Of a stretch of 64,000 nt of DNA, positions 25,600 through 33,941 are shown piece by piece (the first letter of the stretch is position 1; every line of letters starts with the position of its first letter). The position numbers and the translations under genes are program-made. The DNA lies in NCBI RefSeq assembly GCF_000424625.1, contig NZ_AUKG01000003.1, positions 524,820 to 588,819 on the forward strand. Direction: 5' to 3'. The stretch comes from Conexibacter woesei Iso977N (GTDB taxonomy: Bacteria; Actinomycetota; Thermoleophilia; Solirubrobacterales; Solirubrobacteraceae). The notes below the pieces were generated by a model. That model made no database searches. It saw only the letters and a program-made list of their open reading frames with translations, and had not been told where the DNA came from.

Positions 25600-26373
25600 A
25601 TGCCGATCGCCGACCTCCTCGCCGCCCTCGCCGACGGCTCCGTCACCGTCGTCGACCTGACCCAGCCGCTGTCGGAGACCACGCCGGTCCTGATCCTGCC
25701 CGAGCCGTTCGCCAACACGCCGCACCTCAGCCGCGAGCGCCTGTCGAAGTACGACGACGCCGGCCCCGCGTGGGCGTGGGACGTCCTGACCTTCGGCGAG
25801 CACACCGGCACGCACCTCGACGCGCCGATCCACTGGATCACCGGCCAGGGCGGCGAGGACGTCGCGTCGATCGCGCCCGCGCGGCTGGTCGGCCCGCTGC
25901 GCGTCGTCGACAAGACGGCGGAGACCGCGGCCGATCCCGGCTACCTGCTGACCGCGCAGGACCTCCAGGATCACGAGGCCGAGCATGGCCCGATCGAGCC
26001 CGGGACGTGGGTCGTCTTCCGCACCGGCTGGGGCTCGCGCGCGAGCGACGAGGCCGCGTTCCTGAACGCCGGCGAGCAGGGTCCCGTGACGCCCGGCCCG
26101 GACGTCGAGGCGTCGCGCTGGCTGGCCGAGCACCCCAACATCGTCGGGTTCGGCGTCGAGACCGTCGGCATCGACGCGGGTGCCGCCGGGGGCTTCGACC
26201 CCGGCTTCCCGGTCCACAACTTCCTGCTCGGCGCGGGCCGCTACGGCCTCACCCAGCTGGCGAACGCCGATCGCCTGCCCGCGACCGGCGCCCTGATCGT
26301 CGTGGCCCCGCTGAAGCTGGTCGACGGCACCGGCAGCCCGGCCCGCGTGCTGGCCTTCGTGCCGTCGACCTAA
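25600..26373 (+). CDS. Cyclase family protein (kynurenine formamidase-like metal hydrolase)
   Basis: A 257 aa protein of the cyclase/KynB-like family. It begins with the usual VVDLTQPLSETTPV segment and has the metal-binding signature HTGTHLDAPIHW at 68-79, followed by DLQDHEAEHGPIEPGTWVVFRTGWG and GFGVETVGIDAG. These enzymes hydrolyse N-formyl or cyclic amide/ester bonds with a metal. AAGGA precedes the ATG. Co-location with a ThDP enzyme and the HDxFGH protein hints at an aromatic or keto-acid breakdown route; the substrate is unknown. Confidence 0.85.
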   Translation: MPIADLLAALADGSVTVVDLTQPLSETTPVLILPEPFANTPHLSRERLSKYDDAGPAWAWDVLTFGEHTGTHLDAPIHWITGQGGEDVASIAPARLVGPLRVVDKTAETAADPGYLLTAQDLQDHEAEHGPIEPGTWVVFRTGWGSRASDEAAFLNAGEQGPVTPGPDVEASRWLAEHPNIVGFGVETVGIDAGAAGGFDPGFPVHNFLLGAGRYGLTQLANADRLPATGALIVVAPLKLVDGTGSPARVLAFVPST

Positions 26374-26387
26374 CTCCGGAGCGACAA

Positions 26388-27026
26388 CTAGGCCTTGGCT
26401 GCGGCCTTCTTCTTGGCCTTGGACTTCTTCTTGGTGGCCTTGGGCCTGGTCGCCCTGGCCGGCGCCGGCGAGGCGAGCTCGTCGTCGGACGGGATGCGGG
26501 TCCTGCCGCCGCTGGCGGACTTCGGGCAGCCGCGCGGGCGGCCGAGGTCGTACGGACCCGAGATGTACTGGGTGACCCTGCCCCTGTTGTCGGCCGTCGC
26601 GTAGGTGACGGTCAGCAGCGGGTCGACGCGCGGCTCGGCGCACAGCGCGGTGCCGATCGCGAACTGGCCCGTGATCTTGGCGTACTGGTTGCCCGTGTAC
26701 GTGCCGATGCAGTTGAACCCGTAGCCGGGGAAGTCGCCGTTGCAGGTGAACGAGTCGGTGATGACCGCGTTGCCCTGCAGGTCGAAGACCGGGACGTCGG
26801 TGCCGAACGAGGTGTCGCTGATCTGCGGCTGGATCTGGTAGCCCGTGATCGGGCCGCCGCAGGCGAACACGTACTGGACCTGCGTGTCGGTGTCACCGGG
26901 CGCCGGCTTGCCGGCCTCGATGTGGCCGCCACAGTCGTAGTTGTTGGCGTTGGTGGAAGCGCCGGCGGTCGGCGCCCACACCGCAAGGGCGAGGGCGACG
27001 GCCAGCAAGGGGCGTGCGAGGGTCAA
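26388..27026 (-). CDS. Secreted Cys-containing protein with Lys-rich tail
   Basis: A 212 aa protein. I chose the TTG at 27026 because it has GGAGGT four bases upstream, overlaps the previous stop (TTGA) and opens a signal peptide (LARPLLAVALALAVWAPTAGA). The mature part has seven cysteines (YDCGG, FACGG, FTCNG, FNCIG, ALCAE, RGCPK among them), fitting disulfide pairs. It ends in an alternating Lys/Ala tail (KATKKKSKAKKKAAAKA) that could bind wall polymers or nucleic acid. No family was recognised. It is coupled to the zinc-ribbon/phosphoesterase-like gene, so the two are probably produced together. Confidence 0.75.
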   Translation of the reverse strand: MTLARPLLAVALALAVWAPTAGASTNANNYDCGGHIEAGKPAPGDTDTQVQYVFACGGPITGYQIQPQISDTSFGTDVPVFDLQGNAVITDSFTCNGDFPGYGFNCIGTYTGNQYAKITGQFAIGTALCAEPRVDPLLTVTYATADNRGRVTQYISGPYDLGRPRGCPKSASGGRTRIPSDDELASPAPARATRPKATKKKSKAKKKAAAKA

Positions 27027-28405
27027 GGAGACCTCCGTGTCGTGGACGTTGTGGTTGTTGATGGGGTGGAAGATGTTGGGGTGGTCGACGTCGCCGCCGG
27101 CAGCACCGGGTCGAGCGCGCCCGCGGTGGCGTCCGCGGCGGTCGCCAGTGGGTCGAGGCCGAAGAGGCCGTCGAGCGAGCGCAGCAGCGCGACCGGCCCG
27201 GTGGCGGTCGCGTCGGTCGCGCCCGCGGTGACCCTCGGCGAGAGGACCAGCGCGCCCGGCGGCGGGGCGTCGGGGACGATCACCAGGACGCCGTCCTTCT
27301 TGTAGGCGTCGCTCGCGGTGATCTGCGCGACGAGCGGCGCGAGCTCGGTCGCCGGGTCCCTGGGGACGATCAGCGAGAGCGCGGGCGTCCTGTCGCTGTC
27401 CTTGAGGTCGGCCGCGAGCGCGTCGGTCCCGACGGTCGTCGTCGCGCAGTCCGGGCGGTCGCGCAGCGTCGTGAACAGCGACGTCGGGACCAGCGCGCTG
27501 GGCGCGGCGCAGCGCAGCGCGGCGTCGGCGACGTAGGCCTTCCACGTCAGGTTGATCGCCGTGAGCTGGTCGGGCAGCGACGTCTCGCCCGCGGGCAGGA
27601 CGCACGGGGTGGCGTCGGCCGTGCAGTCCGCGGTCGGCACCTGCCCGCCGAGCAGCGCGACGCCGTTGACCGCCGCGCTCGGCCCCGCGCCCGTGTAGCC
27701 GGAGAGCGTCGCGCCCTGCGCGGCGAGCGGGGTCAAGATGGTGGGATCGGTCCCCGCGGGCAGCGCGACGAGCCAGACGTGCGCCGGAGTCGTGCCGGCC
27801 GGGACCGTCGTCGACTCCGGGGCGGAGGAGGACGTGCTGTCGTCGTCGCTCGTCGTGTCCGTGTCGTCGTCCGCGGTCGAGTCGGTCGAGTCGGTGGTCT
27901 TGGTCGCGGCGGGCGTTGCGTCGGCGGCCGCCGTGGCGTCGTCGTCGGCGCTCGGAGCGGCCGCCGGGGTGGCGGCGGAGTGCCTCGGCGTCGCCGGCTG
28001 CCTCGCCGCGGGCGCCTCCGCAGCAGCGGTCGTCGTGGCCTCCGGGACGACGAGCGCGACAACTTGGCGCGCCGGCGCTGCCGCCAGCGAGTCCTCCGGC
28101 GTCGGCCCCAAGGCCGCCCCCGCAACCCCACCGAGAACCAGCGCACCCGCGGCCATCGCGACCGCGACCCGCGGCGAAGGCCTCCGCCTTGCCGGGCCGG
28201 CAGCACTCGATCCCGCCGGAACCGCTGCCGGAGCGGCAGGAACGGTGGTCGGCTCGCCGCCGAGCGCCTCCTCCGGCGGGAACCCCAGCGCCAGCAGGGG
28301 ATCCACGCGGCGGGGCGCGACGAGCGCGCCGCAGCCCAGGCAATAGCGCTGCTCGGCGTCGTAGAGCGCTGAGCACGAGGGGCATGTGGAGGGTCGAAGG
28401 GTCAT
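27023..28405 (-). CDS. Membrane-anchored zinc-ribbon protein with degenerate phosphoesterase-like domain
   Basis: A 460 aa protein. Residues ~8-27 are a zinc ribbon (CPSC...CLGC). A membrane helix lies at ~80-102 (VAVAMAAGALVLGGVAGAALG), then a Thr/Asp/Ser-rich linker to ~205. The outer part resembles AcpA-type phosphoesterases: HVWLVALPAG, LSGYTGAGPSAAVNG, TSLPDQLTAINLTWKAYV, PALSLIVPRD and GVLVIVPDAPPPGALVLSP. The metal-binding ENH and DEA positions expected in active members look replaced, so it may be a pseudo-enzyme. It is divergent from pstS across a 91-bp gap, tying it to phosphate. It ends in a Thr/Ser-rich tail. Confidence 0.72.
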   Translation of the reverse strand: MTLRPSTCPSCSALYDAEQRYCLGCGALVAPRRVDPLLALGFPPEEALGGEPTTVPAAPAAVPAGSSAAGPARRRPSPRVAVAMAAGALVLGGVAGAALGPTPEDSLAAAPARQVVALVVPEATTTAAAEAPAARQPATPRHSAATPAAAPSADDDATAAADATPAATKTTDSTDSTADDDTDTTSDDDSTSSSAPESTTVPAGTTPAHVWLVALPAGTDPTILTPLAAQGATLSGYTGAGPSAAVNGVALLGGQVPTADCTADATPCVLPAGETSLPDQLTAINLTWKAYVADAALRCAAPSALVPTSLFTTLRDRPDCATTTVGTDALAADLKDSDRTPALSLIVPRDPATELAPLVAQITASDAYKKDGVLVIVPDAPPPGALVLSPRVTAGATDATATGPVALLRSLDGLFGLDPLATAADATAGALDPVLPAATSTTPTSSTPSTTTTSTTRRSP

Positions 28406-28496
28406 GCCCCAGACCTTTTATGTGCAAACCCGATCTGAATTGTGTGGTTAGGATATTGTCCAGCAACCAACCATGCAAACTGGGAAAGGGAGTTCC
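28406..28496. promoter_or_regulatory. Divergent promoter region between the zinc-ribbon gene and pstS
   Basis: A 91-bp gap distinctly richer in A/T than its surroundings (TTTTATGTGCAAA, GAATTGTGTGG, AGGATATTG). TGCAAAC occurs twice (28423-28429 and 28474-28480), and TGGTT...AACCA forms a loose inverted repeat. It must hold both promoters. A Pho-type regulator site is expected from the gene content, but I cannot assign a consensus. Confidence 0.5.
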
Positions 28497-29324
28497 GTGG
28501 AGATGACTCGCTCTCGTCGCCTCACCGCCGCGGTCGCCGCCGTCGGCGTCCTCGCAGTGGCAGCACCCGCCGGCGCACAGGCCAAGGCCAGCACGATCAC
28601 GATCAGTGGTGCGACCGGCTCAGCGCCGCTGATCGCGCTGCTCGCCAAGAAGTACGTCGCGCTCAAGCCCGGCAAGGTCAGGTTCAAGCTCGCCCAGGGC
28701 GGCGGCGAGGTCGGCATCCAGGACGCCGCGGCCGGCCGCGTCACGATCGGCAACGCCGCGCGCGACCCGCGCCCGAGCGATCCGTCGGGCCTGGTCTTCT
28801 ACCCGATCGCCAGGGACTTCTTCTGCTTCGACACCAACCCGGCCAACCCGCTGCCGAACCTGTCGCTGCAGCAGGCGCAGGCGATCTGGACCGGTCAGGT
28901 CCGCAACTGGGAGGACATCCCGGGCTCGAGGGTCACGGGCACGATCGACCTGATCGGCCGCACCTCGGCCTCGTCGCTGCCGCCGCTCGTCCAGCAGCTC
29001 CTGCTCGGCAACAAGACGATCTCGTCGCTCGCAGCGCTGAAGCCGTCTGACGGCCTCGTCGAGTCGACCGTCGGCAGCGACAAGAACGCGATCGGCTTCA
29101 ACTCGGGGTACTACGCCTCGCAGAGGGACGTCCACGCGGTCTCGTTCAACGGCGTCGCCTGCAACCTCGCCAACGCGAAGTCCGGCCAGTACCCGGGCAT
29201 CCGCACGTACTACGAGGTCACCCGCGGCCCGGCCCAGGGCGCGGCCTCCGCGTTCATCCACTGGATCCAGAAGTCGCCGGTGGCCCGCAGGATCATCGCG
29301 TCGATCGCGATCCCGCTGGACTGA
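28497..29324 (+). CDS. pstS: Phosphate ABC transporter substrate-binding protein PstS
   Basis: A 275 aa exported phosphate-binding protein. The GTG at 28497 follows AAAGGGAG and opens a signal peptide (RRLTAAVAAVGVLAVAAPAGAQA). The mature part has ISGATGSAPLIALLAKKY, GGGEVGIQDAAAGRVTIGNAARDPR, WTGQVRNWEDIPGS and a GFNSGYYA segment, as in PstS/SphX. No lipobox cysteine is evident, so it may be free or wall-associated. An ATG at 28503 is an alternative start. Its stop overlaps pstC (TGATG). Confidence 0.9.
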   Translation: MEMTRSRRLTAAVAAVGVLAVAAPAGAQAKASTITISGATGSAPLIALLAKKYVALKPGKVRFKLAQGGGEVGIQDAAAGRVTIGNAARDPRPSDPSGLVFYPIARDFFCFDTNPANPLPNLSLQQAQAIWTGQVRNWEDIPGSRVTGTIDLIGRTSASSLPPLVQQLLLGNKTISSLAALKPSDGLVESTVGSDKNAIGFNSGYYASQRDVHAVSFNGVACNLANAKSGQYPGIRTYYEVTRGPAQGAASAFIHWIQKSPVARRIIASIAIPLD

Positions 29325-30316
29325 TGCTGTCCCGGCTCATCAGGCGTGAGCCATGGACGGACCGCAAGGCCGCCGCGCTGCTCGGCGCGGTGGCCTCGCT
29401 GGTCCTGTTGATCATCGTGCTGATGGTCGGCTTCGTCGCCGTGCGCGCGTGGCCGGCGATCCATGCCAATGGCTATGTGAAGTGGCTCGGCCCCGGCGGC
29501 GACGTCGACAAGCAGCTCGGCTCGATGATCGCGACCGGGCAGCATCCGCCGGAGTCGGCGTACCACCTGCGCGCGTGGCCGCTCGTCTACGGGACGCTGC
29601 TGACGACGGGCGTCGCCGTGATCGTCGGCCTCGTCTTCTCGATCTTCTGCGCGATCTTCATCGTGGAGTTCGCGCCCGCCCGCCTGCGCAGGGTCGTCGT
29701 CCCCGCGGTGCGCCTGCTCGCCGCGGTCCCGAGCGTCATCTACGGGTTGATCGGGATCCTCGTGCTCGCGCCGTTCGTGGGCAACCACATCATCTCGCTC
29801 GACCGCAAGGCGTCGGTCCAGAACGTCGTCCAGCTCGACGGGACCGGCGTGCTCGTCGCGATCGTCGTCCTGACCGTGATGATCACGCCGATCATGATCG
29901 CGATCGTGGTCGACGCCCTGCGCGCGATCCCGACCGCCTGGACCGAGGGCGCCTCGGCGCTCGGCGCCAACCGCTGGGAGGCGATCTGGACGGTCTCCGT
30001 CCGCGCGTCGCGCCCCGCGATCGTCGCCGCCGCGGTCCTCGCGACGGCCCGCGCGCTCGGCGAGGCGGTCGCGTTGTCGATGGTGTCGGGCTCGCGCGGC
30101 TTCTCGCCCAACCCGCTCGACGGCATCACCTACATCTTCGAGCCGATCCGGCCGCTGGCCGCGTCGATGGTCGAGAACGTGGACGCGATGAACGCGCCGG
30201 CGGTCAAGTCCTCCATCTACGCGTTCGCCCTGCTGTTGCTGCTCTCCAGCTTCGCGCTGTCGGTCGGCGGCTTCTTCGCCAAGCTCCCGATGCGCCGCCA
30301 GGGGCTGCGGGTCTGA
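29324..30316 (+). CDS. pstC: Phosphate ABC transporter permease PstC
   Basis: A 330 aa inner-membrane permease with six helices. It has the PstC N-terminal helix (LLGAVASLVLLIIVLMVGFVAV), the YGTLLTTGVAVIVGLVFSIF segment, AVPSVIYGLIGILVLAPFV, and the EAA-type loop WTEGASALGANRWEAIWTVSVRASRPAI. PstC-typical GEAVALSMVSGSRGFSPNPLDG follows. It pairs with PstA to form the channel and is translationally coupled to pstS and pstA by TGATG junctions. Confidence 0.93.
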   Translation: MLSRLIRREPWTDRKAAALLGAVASLVLLIIVLMVGFVAVRAWPAIHANGYVKWLGPGGDVDKQLGSMIATGQHPPESAYHLRAWPLVYGTLLTTGVAVIVGLVFSIFCAIFIVEFAPARLRRVVVPAVRLLAAVPSVIYGLIGILVLAPFVGNHIISLDRKASVQNVVQLDGTGVLVAIVVLTVMITPIMIAIVVDALRAIPTAWTEGASALGANRWEAIWTVSVRASRPAIVAAAVLATARALGEAVALSMVSGSRGFSPNPLDGITYIFEPIRPLAASMVENVDAMNAPAVKSSIYAFALLLLLSSFALSVGGFFAKLPMRRQGLRV

Positions 30317-31299
30317 TGGCGACCTACGCCCCCGAGCAGCCGCCGCAGGAGTACCCCGCGCCGCTGCGCCCCGCGCCGAAGGGCGACTCGATCCGCAACT
30401 GGCGCTGGTCGCACAGGCTCGCGTTCGTGTCCGCCTGGGCCTGCGGGATCGCGCTCTGCCTCGTCGCCGCGGCGATCGTCATCTACATGGCGGTGCGCGG
30501 CCTGCAGTACCTCAACATCAACCTGCTCACGTCGCGCCCGCAGCCCGCCCTGCAGCAGGCCAGGACCGGCGGCATCCTCGACCCGATCGGCGGCACGCTG
30601 CTGCTGACGCTGATCGGGATCGCGATCGCCGTGCCGCTCGCGGTGACCACCGCGGTGTGGCTCGTCGAGTACGGCAGGCCCGCGCCGCTGGCCCGCGCGG
30701 TCGAGTCCGGGATCGAGGTCGTCGCCGGGACGCCCGACATCGTCATCGCGATCTTCGGTCTGGCGATCTTCCAGCTGCACCTGTTCGCGCCGCTGTCGTT
30801 CACCGCGTCGGGCGGCGGCGTCTTCGGCCGCTCGTTCGTCGCGGCCGGCGCGATGATGTCGCTCATCGCGCTGCCGCTCGTCTTCGGCGCCGCGCGCGAG
30901 GGCCTGCTGTCGATCCCGTCGCACACGCGCGAGGCGTCGTGGGCGCTGGGCAAGACGCGCATCTGCACCATCCGCACCATCCTGCTCCCGCAGATCCGCC
31001 ACAACGTGGCGACCGGCGCCGCGCTCGGGATGGGCCGGATCGTGGGGGACACGGCAGTTGTTGTCGTCCTTCTGGGCGCGACGCTGCAGATCGAGCCCCA
31101 GGGTGACGTCCCGATCCTCGGGACGCTGCGCGGGACCGGCTCGACCCTGACCAGCTACGTGTACAACGCCTCGCCCGCCGGCGAGGGCAACGCGCCGCAG
31201 AAGGCCTACGCTGCGGCGTTCGTCCTGCTGGTGATCGTGATGTCGTTGAACTTCGCCGTCGACCGCCTCGGCCGCGGCCGCAAGGAGGCCTCGCTGTGA
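30316..31299 (+). CDS. pstA: Phosphate ABC transporter permease PstA
   Basis: A 327 aa permease. A hydrophilic 40-residue N-terminus precedes helix one (WACGIALCLVAAAIVIYMAV). Later segments include GGTLLLTLIGIAIAVPLAVTTAVWLVEYG (shortened), the PstA loop AGTPDIVIAIFGLAIF and the coupling loop EASWALGKTRICTIRTILLPQIRHNVATG. It completes the PstC/PstA channel. The start overlaps the pstC stop (TGATG) and its stop overlaps the pstB GTG. Confidence 0.92.
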   Translation: MATYAPEQPPQEYPAPLRPAPKGDSIRNWRWSHRLAFVSAWACGIALCLVAAAIVIYMAVRGLQYLNINLLTSRPQPALQQARTGGILDPIGGTLLLTLIGIAIAVPLAVTTAVWLVEYGRPAPLARAVESGIEVVAGTPDIVIAIFGLAIFQLHLFAPLSFTASGGGVFGRSFVAAGAMMSLIALPLVFGAAREGLLSIPSHTREASWALGKTRICTIRTILLPQIRHNVATGAALGMGRIVGDTAVVVVLLGATLQIEPQGDVPILGTLRGTGSTLTSYVYNASPAGEGNAPQKAYAAAFVLLVIVMSLNFAVDRLGRGRKEASL

Positions 31300-32168
31300 G
31301 CACCCTGGAGATGCCGCCGCCGCGGCGCCCGATCCGCCTCGACCGCACCCCGCTGCCCGAGCCGGAGCCGACGCTCGACGTCACCCGCAACGCCGCGCCG
31401 CGCGGCCCCGGCGGGCCGGAGCGCATGCGCGTCGAGCAGCTGTCGGTGTTCTACGGCGCCAAGGCCGCGGTCAACGACGTGTCCTTGCCGATCCACGCGG
31501 GCGAGGCGCTGGCGCTGATCGGCCCGTCGGGCTGCGGCAAGACGACGCTGCTGCGCACGCTCAACCGGCTGACCGAGACGACCGCGGGCGCGACGCGCGG
31601 CGGCCGCGTCCTGCTCGACGGCACCGACGTCGAGCAGCTCGAGGTGACCGCGCTGCGCCGCCGCGTCGCGATGGTCTTCCAGCAGCCCAACCCGTTCCCG
31701 ATGTCGATCTTCGACAACGTGGCCTACGCGATCCGCGTGCAGAACAAGAAGCGCCCGGGCCGCAGGGAGCTGATGCCGCAGGTCGTCGACGCGCTGCGCC
31801 GCGCGGGGCTCTACGACGAGGTCGCCGACGGCCTCGACCGCCCGGCGCTGCGCCTGTCCGGCGGCCAGCAGCAGCGGCTCTGCATCGCGCGCGCGATCGC
31901 CACGCGGCCGGAGGTGCTGCTGATGGACGAGCCGTGCAGCGCGCTGGACCCGCGCTCGACCGCGGTCATCGAGGAGCTGATCGGCGAGCTGCGCCGCGAC
32001 CTCGCGGTCGTGATCGTCACCCACAACCTCGCCCAGGCGCACCGCGTCGGGGACAAGGTCGCGTTCATGTACCTGGGCGACCTGGTGGAGTACGGTGCGG
32101 CCGAGCAGGTCTTCGCCGCGCCGCGCGCCGAGCGCACGCGCGACTACGTCGCCGGGGCCTTCGGGTGA
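31296..32168 (+). CDS. pstB: Phosphate ABC transporter ATPase PstB
   Basis: A 290 aa ABC ATPase. Walker A is GPSGCGKTT (~76-84), Q-loop FQQPNPFPMSIFDNVAY is typical of PstB, the signature is LSGGQQQRLCIARA (~187) and Walker B is VLLMDEPCSALD, followed by IVTHNLAQAHRVGDKVAFMY. A ~45-residue Pro/Arg-rich N-terminal extension precedes the core, which is longer than the usual ~255 aa. The GTG start sits in a GTGA overlap with pstA and follows AAGGAGG. It powers phosphate import. Confidence 0.95.
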   Translation: MSTLEMPPPRRPIRLDRTPLPEPEPTLDVTRNAAPRGPGGPERMRVEQLSVFYGAKAAVNDVSLPIHAGEALALIGPSGCGKTTLLRTLNRLTETTAGATRGGRVLLDGTDVEQLEVTALRRRVAMVFQQPNPFPMSIFDNVAYAIRVQNKKRPGRRELMPQVVDALRRAGLYDEVADGLDRPALRLSGGQQQRLCIARAIATRPEVLLMDEPCSALDPRSTAVIEELIGELRRDLAVVIVTHNLAQAHRVGDKVAFMYLGDLVEYGAAEQVFAAPRAERTRDYVAGAFG

Positions 32169-32893
32169 TCCGGGCGGTCATCATGATGCTGTTGCTCACG
32201 ACCGTCGCCGCCGCCCTGTCGGCGTGCGAGTCGACGGAGGAGAAGAGCGCCCGGATCGCCAGGGAGGGCAGGCAGGCGTTCACGGACAACAAGACGTTGC
32301 GTGTGGATCGCTCGCGCGACCTGCGGGTCGCGCGGACCGCGGTGATCCGCGGCGACGGCGGCGCGATCGCCGCGGCGGTCGAGATCCGCAACGCGGGCGC
32401 GAAGGCCCAGCGCGACGTCCCGGTCCTGATCGACGTCCGCGGCAGCGGCGGGACCAGCCTGTACAAGAACGACACGGTCGGCCTGCAGCCCGCACTGCAG
32501 CGGCTCGCGTCGGTGCGCGCGCACGGGACGGCCTGGTGGGTCAACGACCAGGTGACCGCGGCGAGCGCGCCGCGCAGGGTCGTCGCCGAGGTCGGCGCCG
32601 CGCCCGCGGCGACCACGATCCCGGCGCTCGCGATCGAGGACCCGCACTTCGACGGCGACGCGACCGGCCGCTTCCTGACCGGCACGGTGACCAACCCCAC
32701 CAACAAGCTGCTCAAGCAGGTCCCGGTCTTCGCGGTCGCGCTCAAGGGCTCACGCGTCGTCGCCGCGGGCCGCGCGTTCGTCACCAAGCTGCTGCCCAAG
32801 GGCGCCAGGAAGCGCGCCGCGTTCCGCATCTACTTCGTCGGCGACCCGCGCGGCGCGCGGGTCGCCCTGACCGTCGCACCCCCTGCCTCATGA
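32165..32893 (+). CDS. Lipoprotein of the pst operon, function unknown
   Basis: A 242 aa protein starting GTG in a GTGA overlap with pstB. A lipobox signal (AAALSAC, C21) predicts a lipid-anchored extracytoplasmic protein. The mature part contains two beta-rich repeats: AVEIRNAGAKAQRDVPVLIDVRG at ~75-97 and GTVTNPTNKLLKQVPVFAVAL at ~175-195. Both resemble the 'new versus inherited' beta-sandwich domains seen in many actinobacterial lipoproteins (FxxGTVxN...). No enzyme motif is seen. Co-translation with PstB suggests an accessory role in phosphate uptake. Confidence 0.8.
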   Translation: MIRAVIMMLLLTTVAAALSACESTEEKSARIAREGRQAFTDNKTLRVDRSRDLRVARTAVIRGDGGAIAAAVEIRNAGAKAQRDVPVLIDVRGSGGTSLYKNDTVGLQPALQRLASVRAHGTAWWVNDQVTAASAPRRVVAEVGAAPAATTIPALAIEDPHFDGDATGRFLTGTVTNPTNKLLKQVPVFAVALKGSRVVAAGRAFVTKLLPKGARKRAAFRIYFVGDPRGARVALTVAPPAS

Positions 32894-33528
32894 GCATCAT
32901 CAAGGAGAACGTCGTGACCACCTGCCCGAGCTGCGGAGCACCGCTCGCGGGTAACCAGCGCTACTGCCTGAACTGCGGCACGCGCCATCCGGAGGCGCGC
33001 CTGGAGTTCCTCGACGTGCTCGACGAGGACGTCCGCGCGCGCAGCGCGCCGCCGGTCGTCGTGCAACCCCATGGGGTTGCTCCGGCGGGCGGGAGGCTCC
33101 AGGCCCACACCGGCCTGCTCGCGCTCGCGTCGCTGCTGGTGCTGACGCTGCTGTGCGGGCTGCTCGTCGGCCACTGGGTGACCGACCGCAGGTCCAACGA
33201 CGCGCCGGCCGTCGCGGCGCCCGCGCCGCAGGTGATCCGCGTGGAGGGCGGCGCCGCGACGTCGGCCGCGCCCGCCGCGACCGCTCCGGCGACGAGCACG
33301 CCGGGCGCCGGCGCCGGCGCGGCGAGGACCGCGAGGAGGAGCGACAGCAGCGACGCGAAGACGGCCAAGGCGCCCAAGGGCGCCGTGTCGGTCAGGTCGC
33401 TCACCTCCAAGAAGGCCGTCGATGACGCGGTCAGGAAGGGCAAGCCGATCTCGACCGGGACCGGCAGGCTGCCGCCCAAGGACGACAAGGCCGCCGGTGG
33501 CGGTTCGGCCTTCGAGACGATCGGATGA
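32890..33528 (+). CDS. Membrane-anchored zinc-ribbon protein of the pst operon
   Basis: A 212 aa protein with an N-terminal zinc ribbon (CPSCGAPLAGNQRYCLNCG, ~14-32). An intervening acidic/neutral stretch leads to one membrane helix (~78-98, LLALASLLVLTLLCGLLVGHWV). The outer part is an Ala/Pro/Thr-rich linker with a basic, Lys/Arg-rich C-terminus ending GSAFETIG. The layout copies the N-terminus of the divergent protein at 27023-28405. Its ATG overlaps the lipoprotein stop. The cytoplasmic zinc ribbon could contact a cytosolic partner of the transporter; that is inference. Confidence 0.8.
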   Translation: MSIIKENVVTTCPSCGAPLAGNQRYCLNCGTRHPEARLEFLDVLDEDVRARSAPPVVVQPHGVAPAGGRLQAHTGLLALASLLVLTLLCGLLVGHWVTDRRSNDAPAVAAPAPQVIRVEGGAATSAAPAATAPATSTPGAGAGAARTARRSDSSDAKTAKAPKGAVSVRSLTSKKAVDDAVRKGKPISTGTGRLPPKDDKAAGGGSAFETIG

Positions 33529-33905
33529 GCATGACCACCAACAACGAGACGCCGCTGCCCGGCCCGACGTCGCTCGACGAGCTGCGCCGCCGCCGCCACG
33601 AGCTCGCGCGCCAGGTCGCCGCGCTGACCTTCGACCTCGGCGGCCTGACCTTCGAGATGGCCACGCGCGACCACTACCGCCTCGACGTCCTCTCCCGCCG
33701 CGCCGCCGAGCTGCAGCGCGTGGACGCCGAGCTGGGCGAGGTCGAGCGCCTGCTGGCCGCCGCGCAGGACGGCGTCACCGGCGCCTGCCGATCCTGCGGC
33801 GCGGTCCGCTCGCGCGGCGCGACGTTCTGCTGGCAGTGCGGCCAGCCGCTGGTCGACGGGGTCGCGCCGCCCGCCGCCAGTCCGCGGGCAGACGTATCCG
33901 CATAA
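33525..33905 (+). CDS. Small coiled-coil protein with C-terminal zinc ribbon
   Basis: A 126 aa soluble protein. Residues ~15-85 are highly helical and probably coiled-coil (LDELRRRRHELARQVAALTF, SRRAAELQRVDAELGEVERL). Residues ~90-110 hold a zinc ribbon (CRSCGAVRSRGATFCWQCG). It overlaps the previous zinc-ribbon gene by ATGA and is the last gene of the pst run. No family was recognised; the helical-plus-ribbon layout suits a scaffold or regulator binding another protein. Confidence 0.78.
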   Translation: MSMTTNNETPLPGPTSLDELRRRRHELARQVAALTFDLGGLTFEMATRDHYRLDVLSRRAAELQRVDAELGEVERLLAAAQDGVTGACRSCGAVRSRGATFCWQCGQPLVDGVAPPAASPRADVSA

Positions 33906-33941
33906 ATTCGGTAGGAAATAGGGCATATGAGGTGCGAGCCC
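33906..33941 (+). promoter_or_regulatory. AT-rich leader of the sulfonate operon
   Basis: This short gap holds AAATTCGGTAGGAAATAGGG followed by CATATG, conspicuously AT-rich in this genome. It is the only place for a dedicated ssu promoter unless the pst transcript reads through. The AATTCGGTAGGAAAT core could be the site of a cysteine-status repressor (Rrf2/CymR class), but I cannot confirm a consensus. Confidence 0.35.

Noticed and set aside
22957..26643. 1228-codon minus-strand frame opposite the HDxFGH, ThDP and cyclase genes
   Set aside because: Low-complexity Arg/Asp/Gly translation; the plus-strand genes carry conserved motifs.
33906..33941. Riboswitch (SAM-type) before the sulfonate operon
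   Set aside because: The gap is only 36 bp, too short for a known sulfur riboswitch, and no paired structure is seen.
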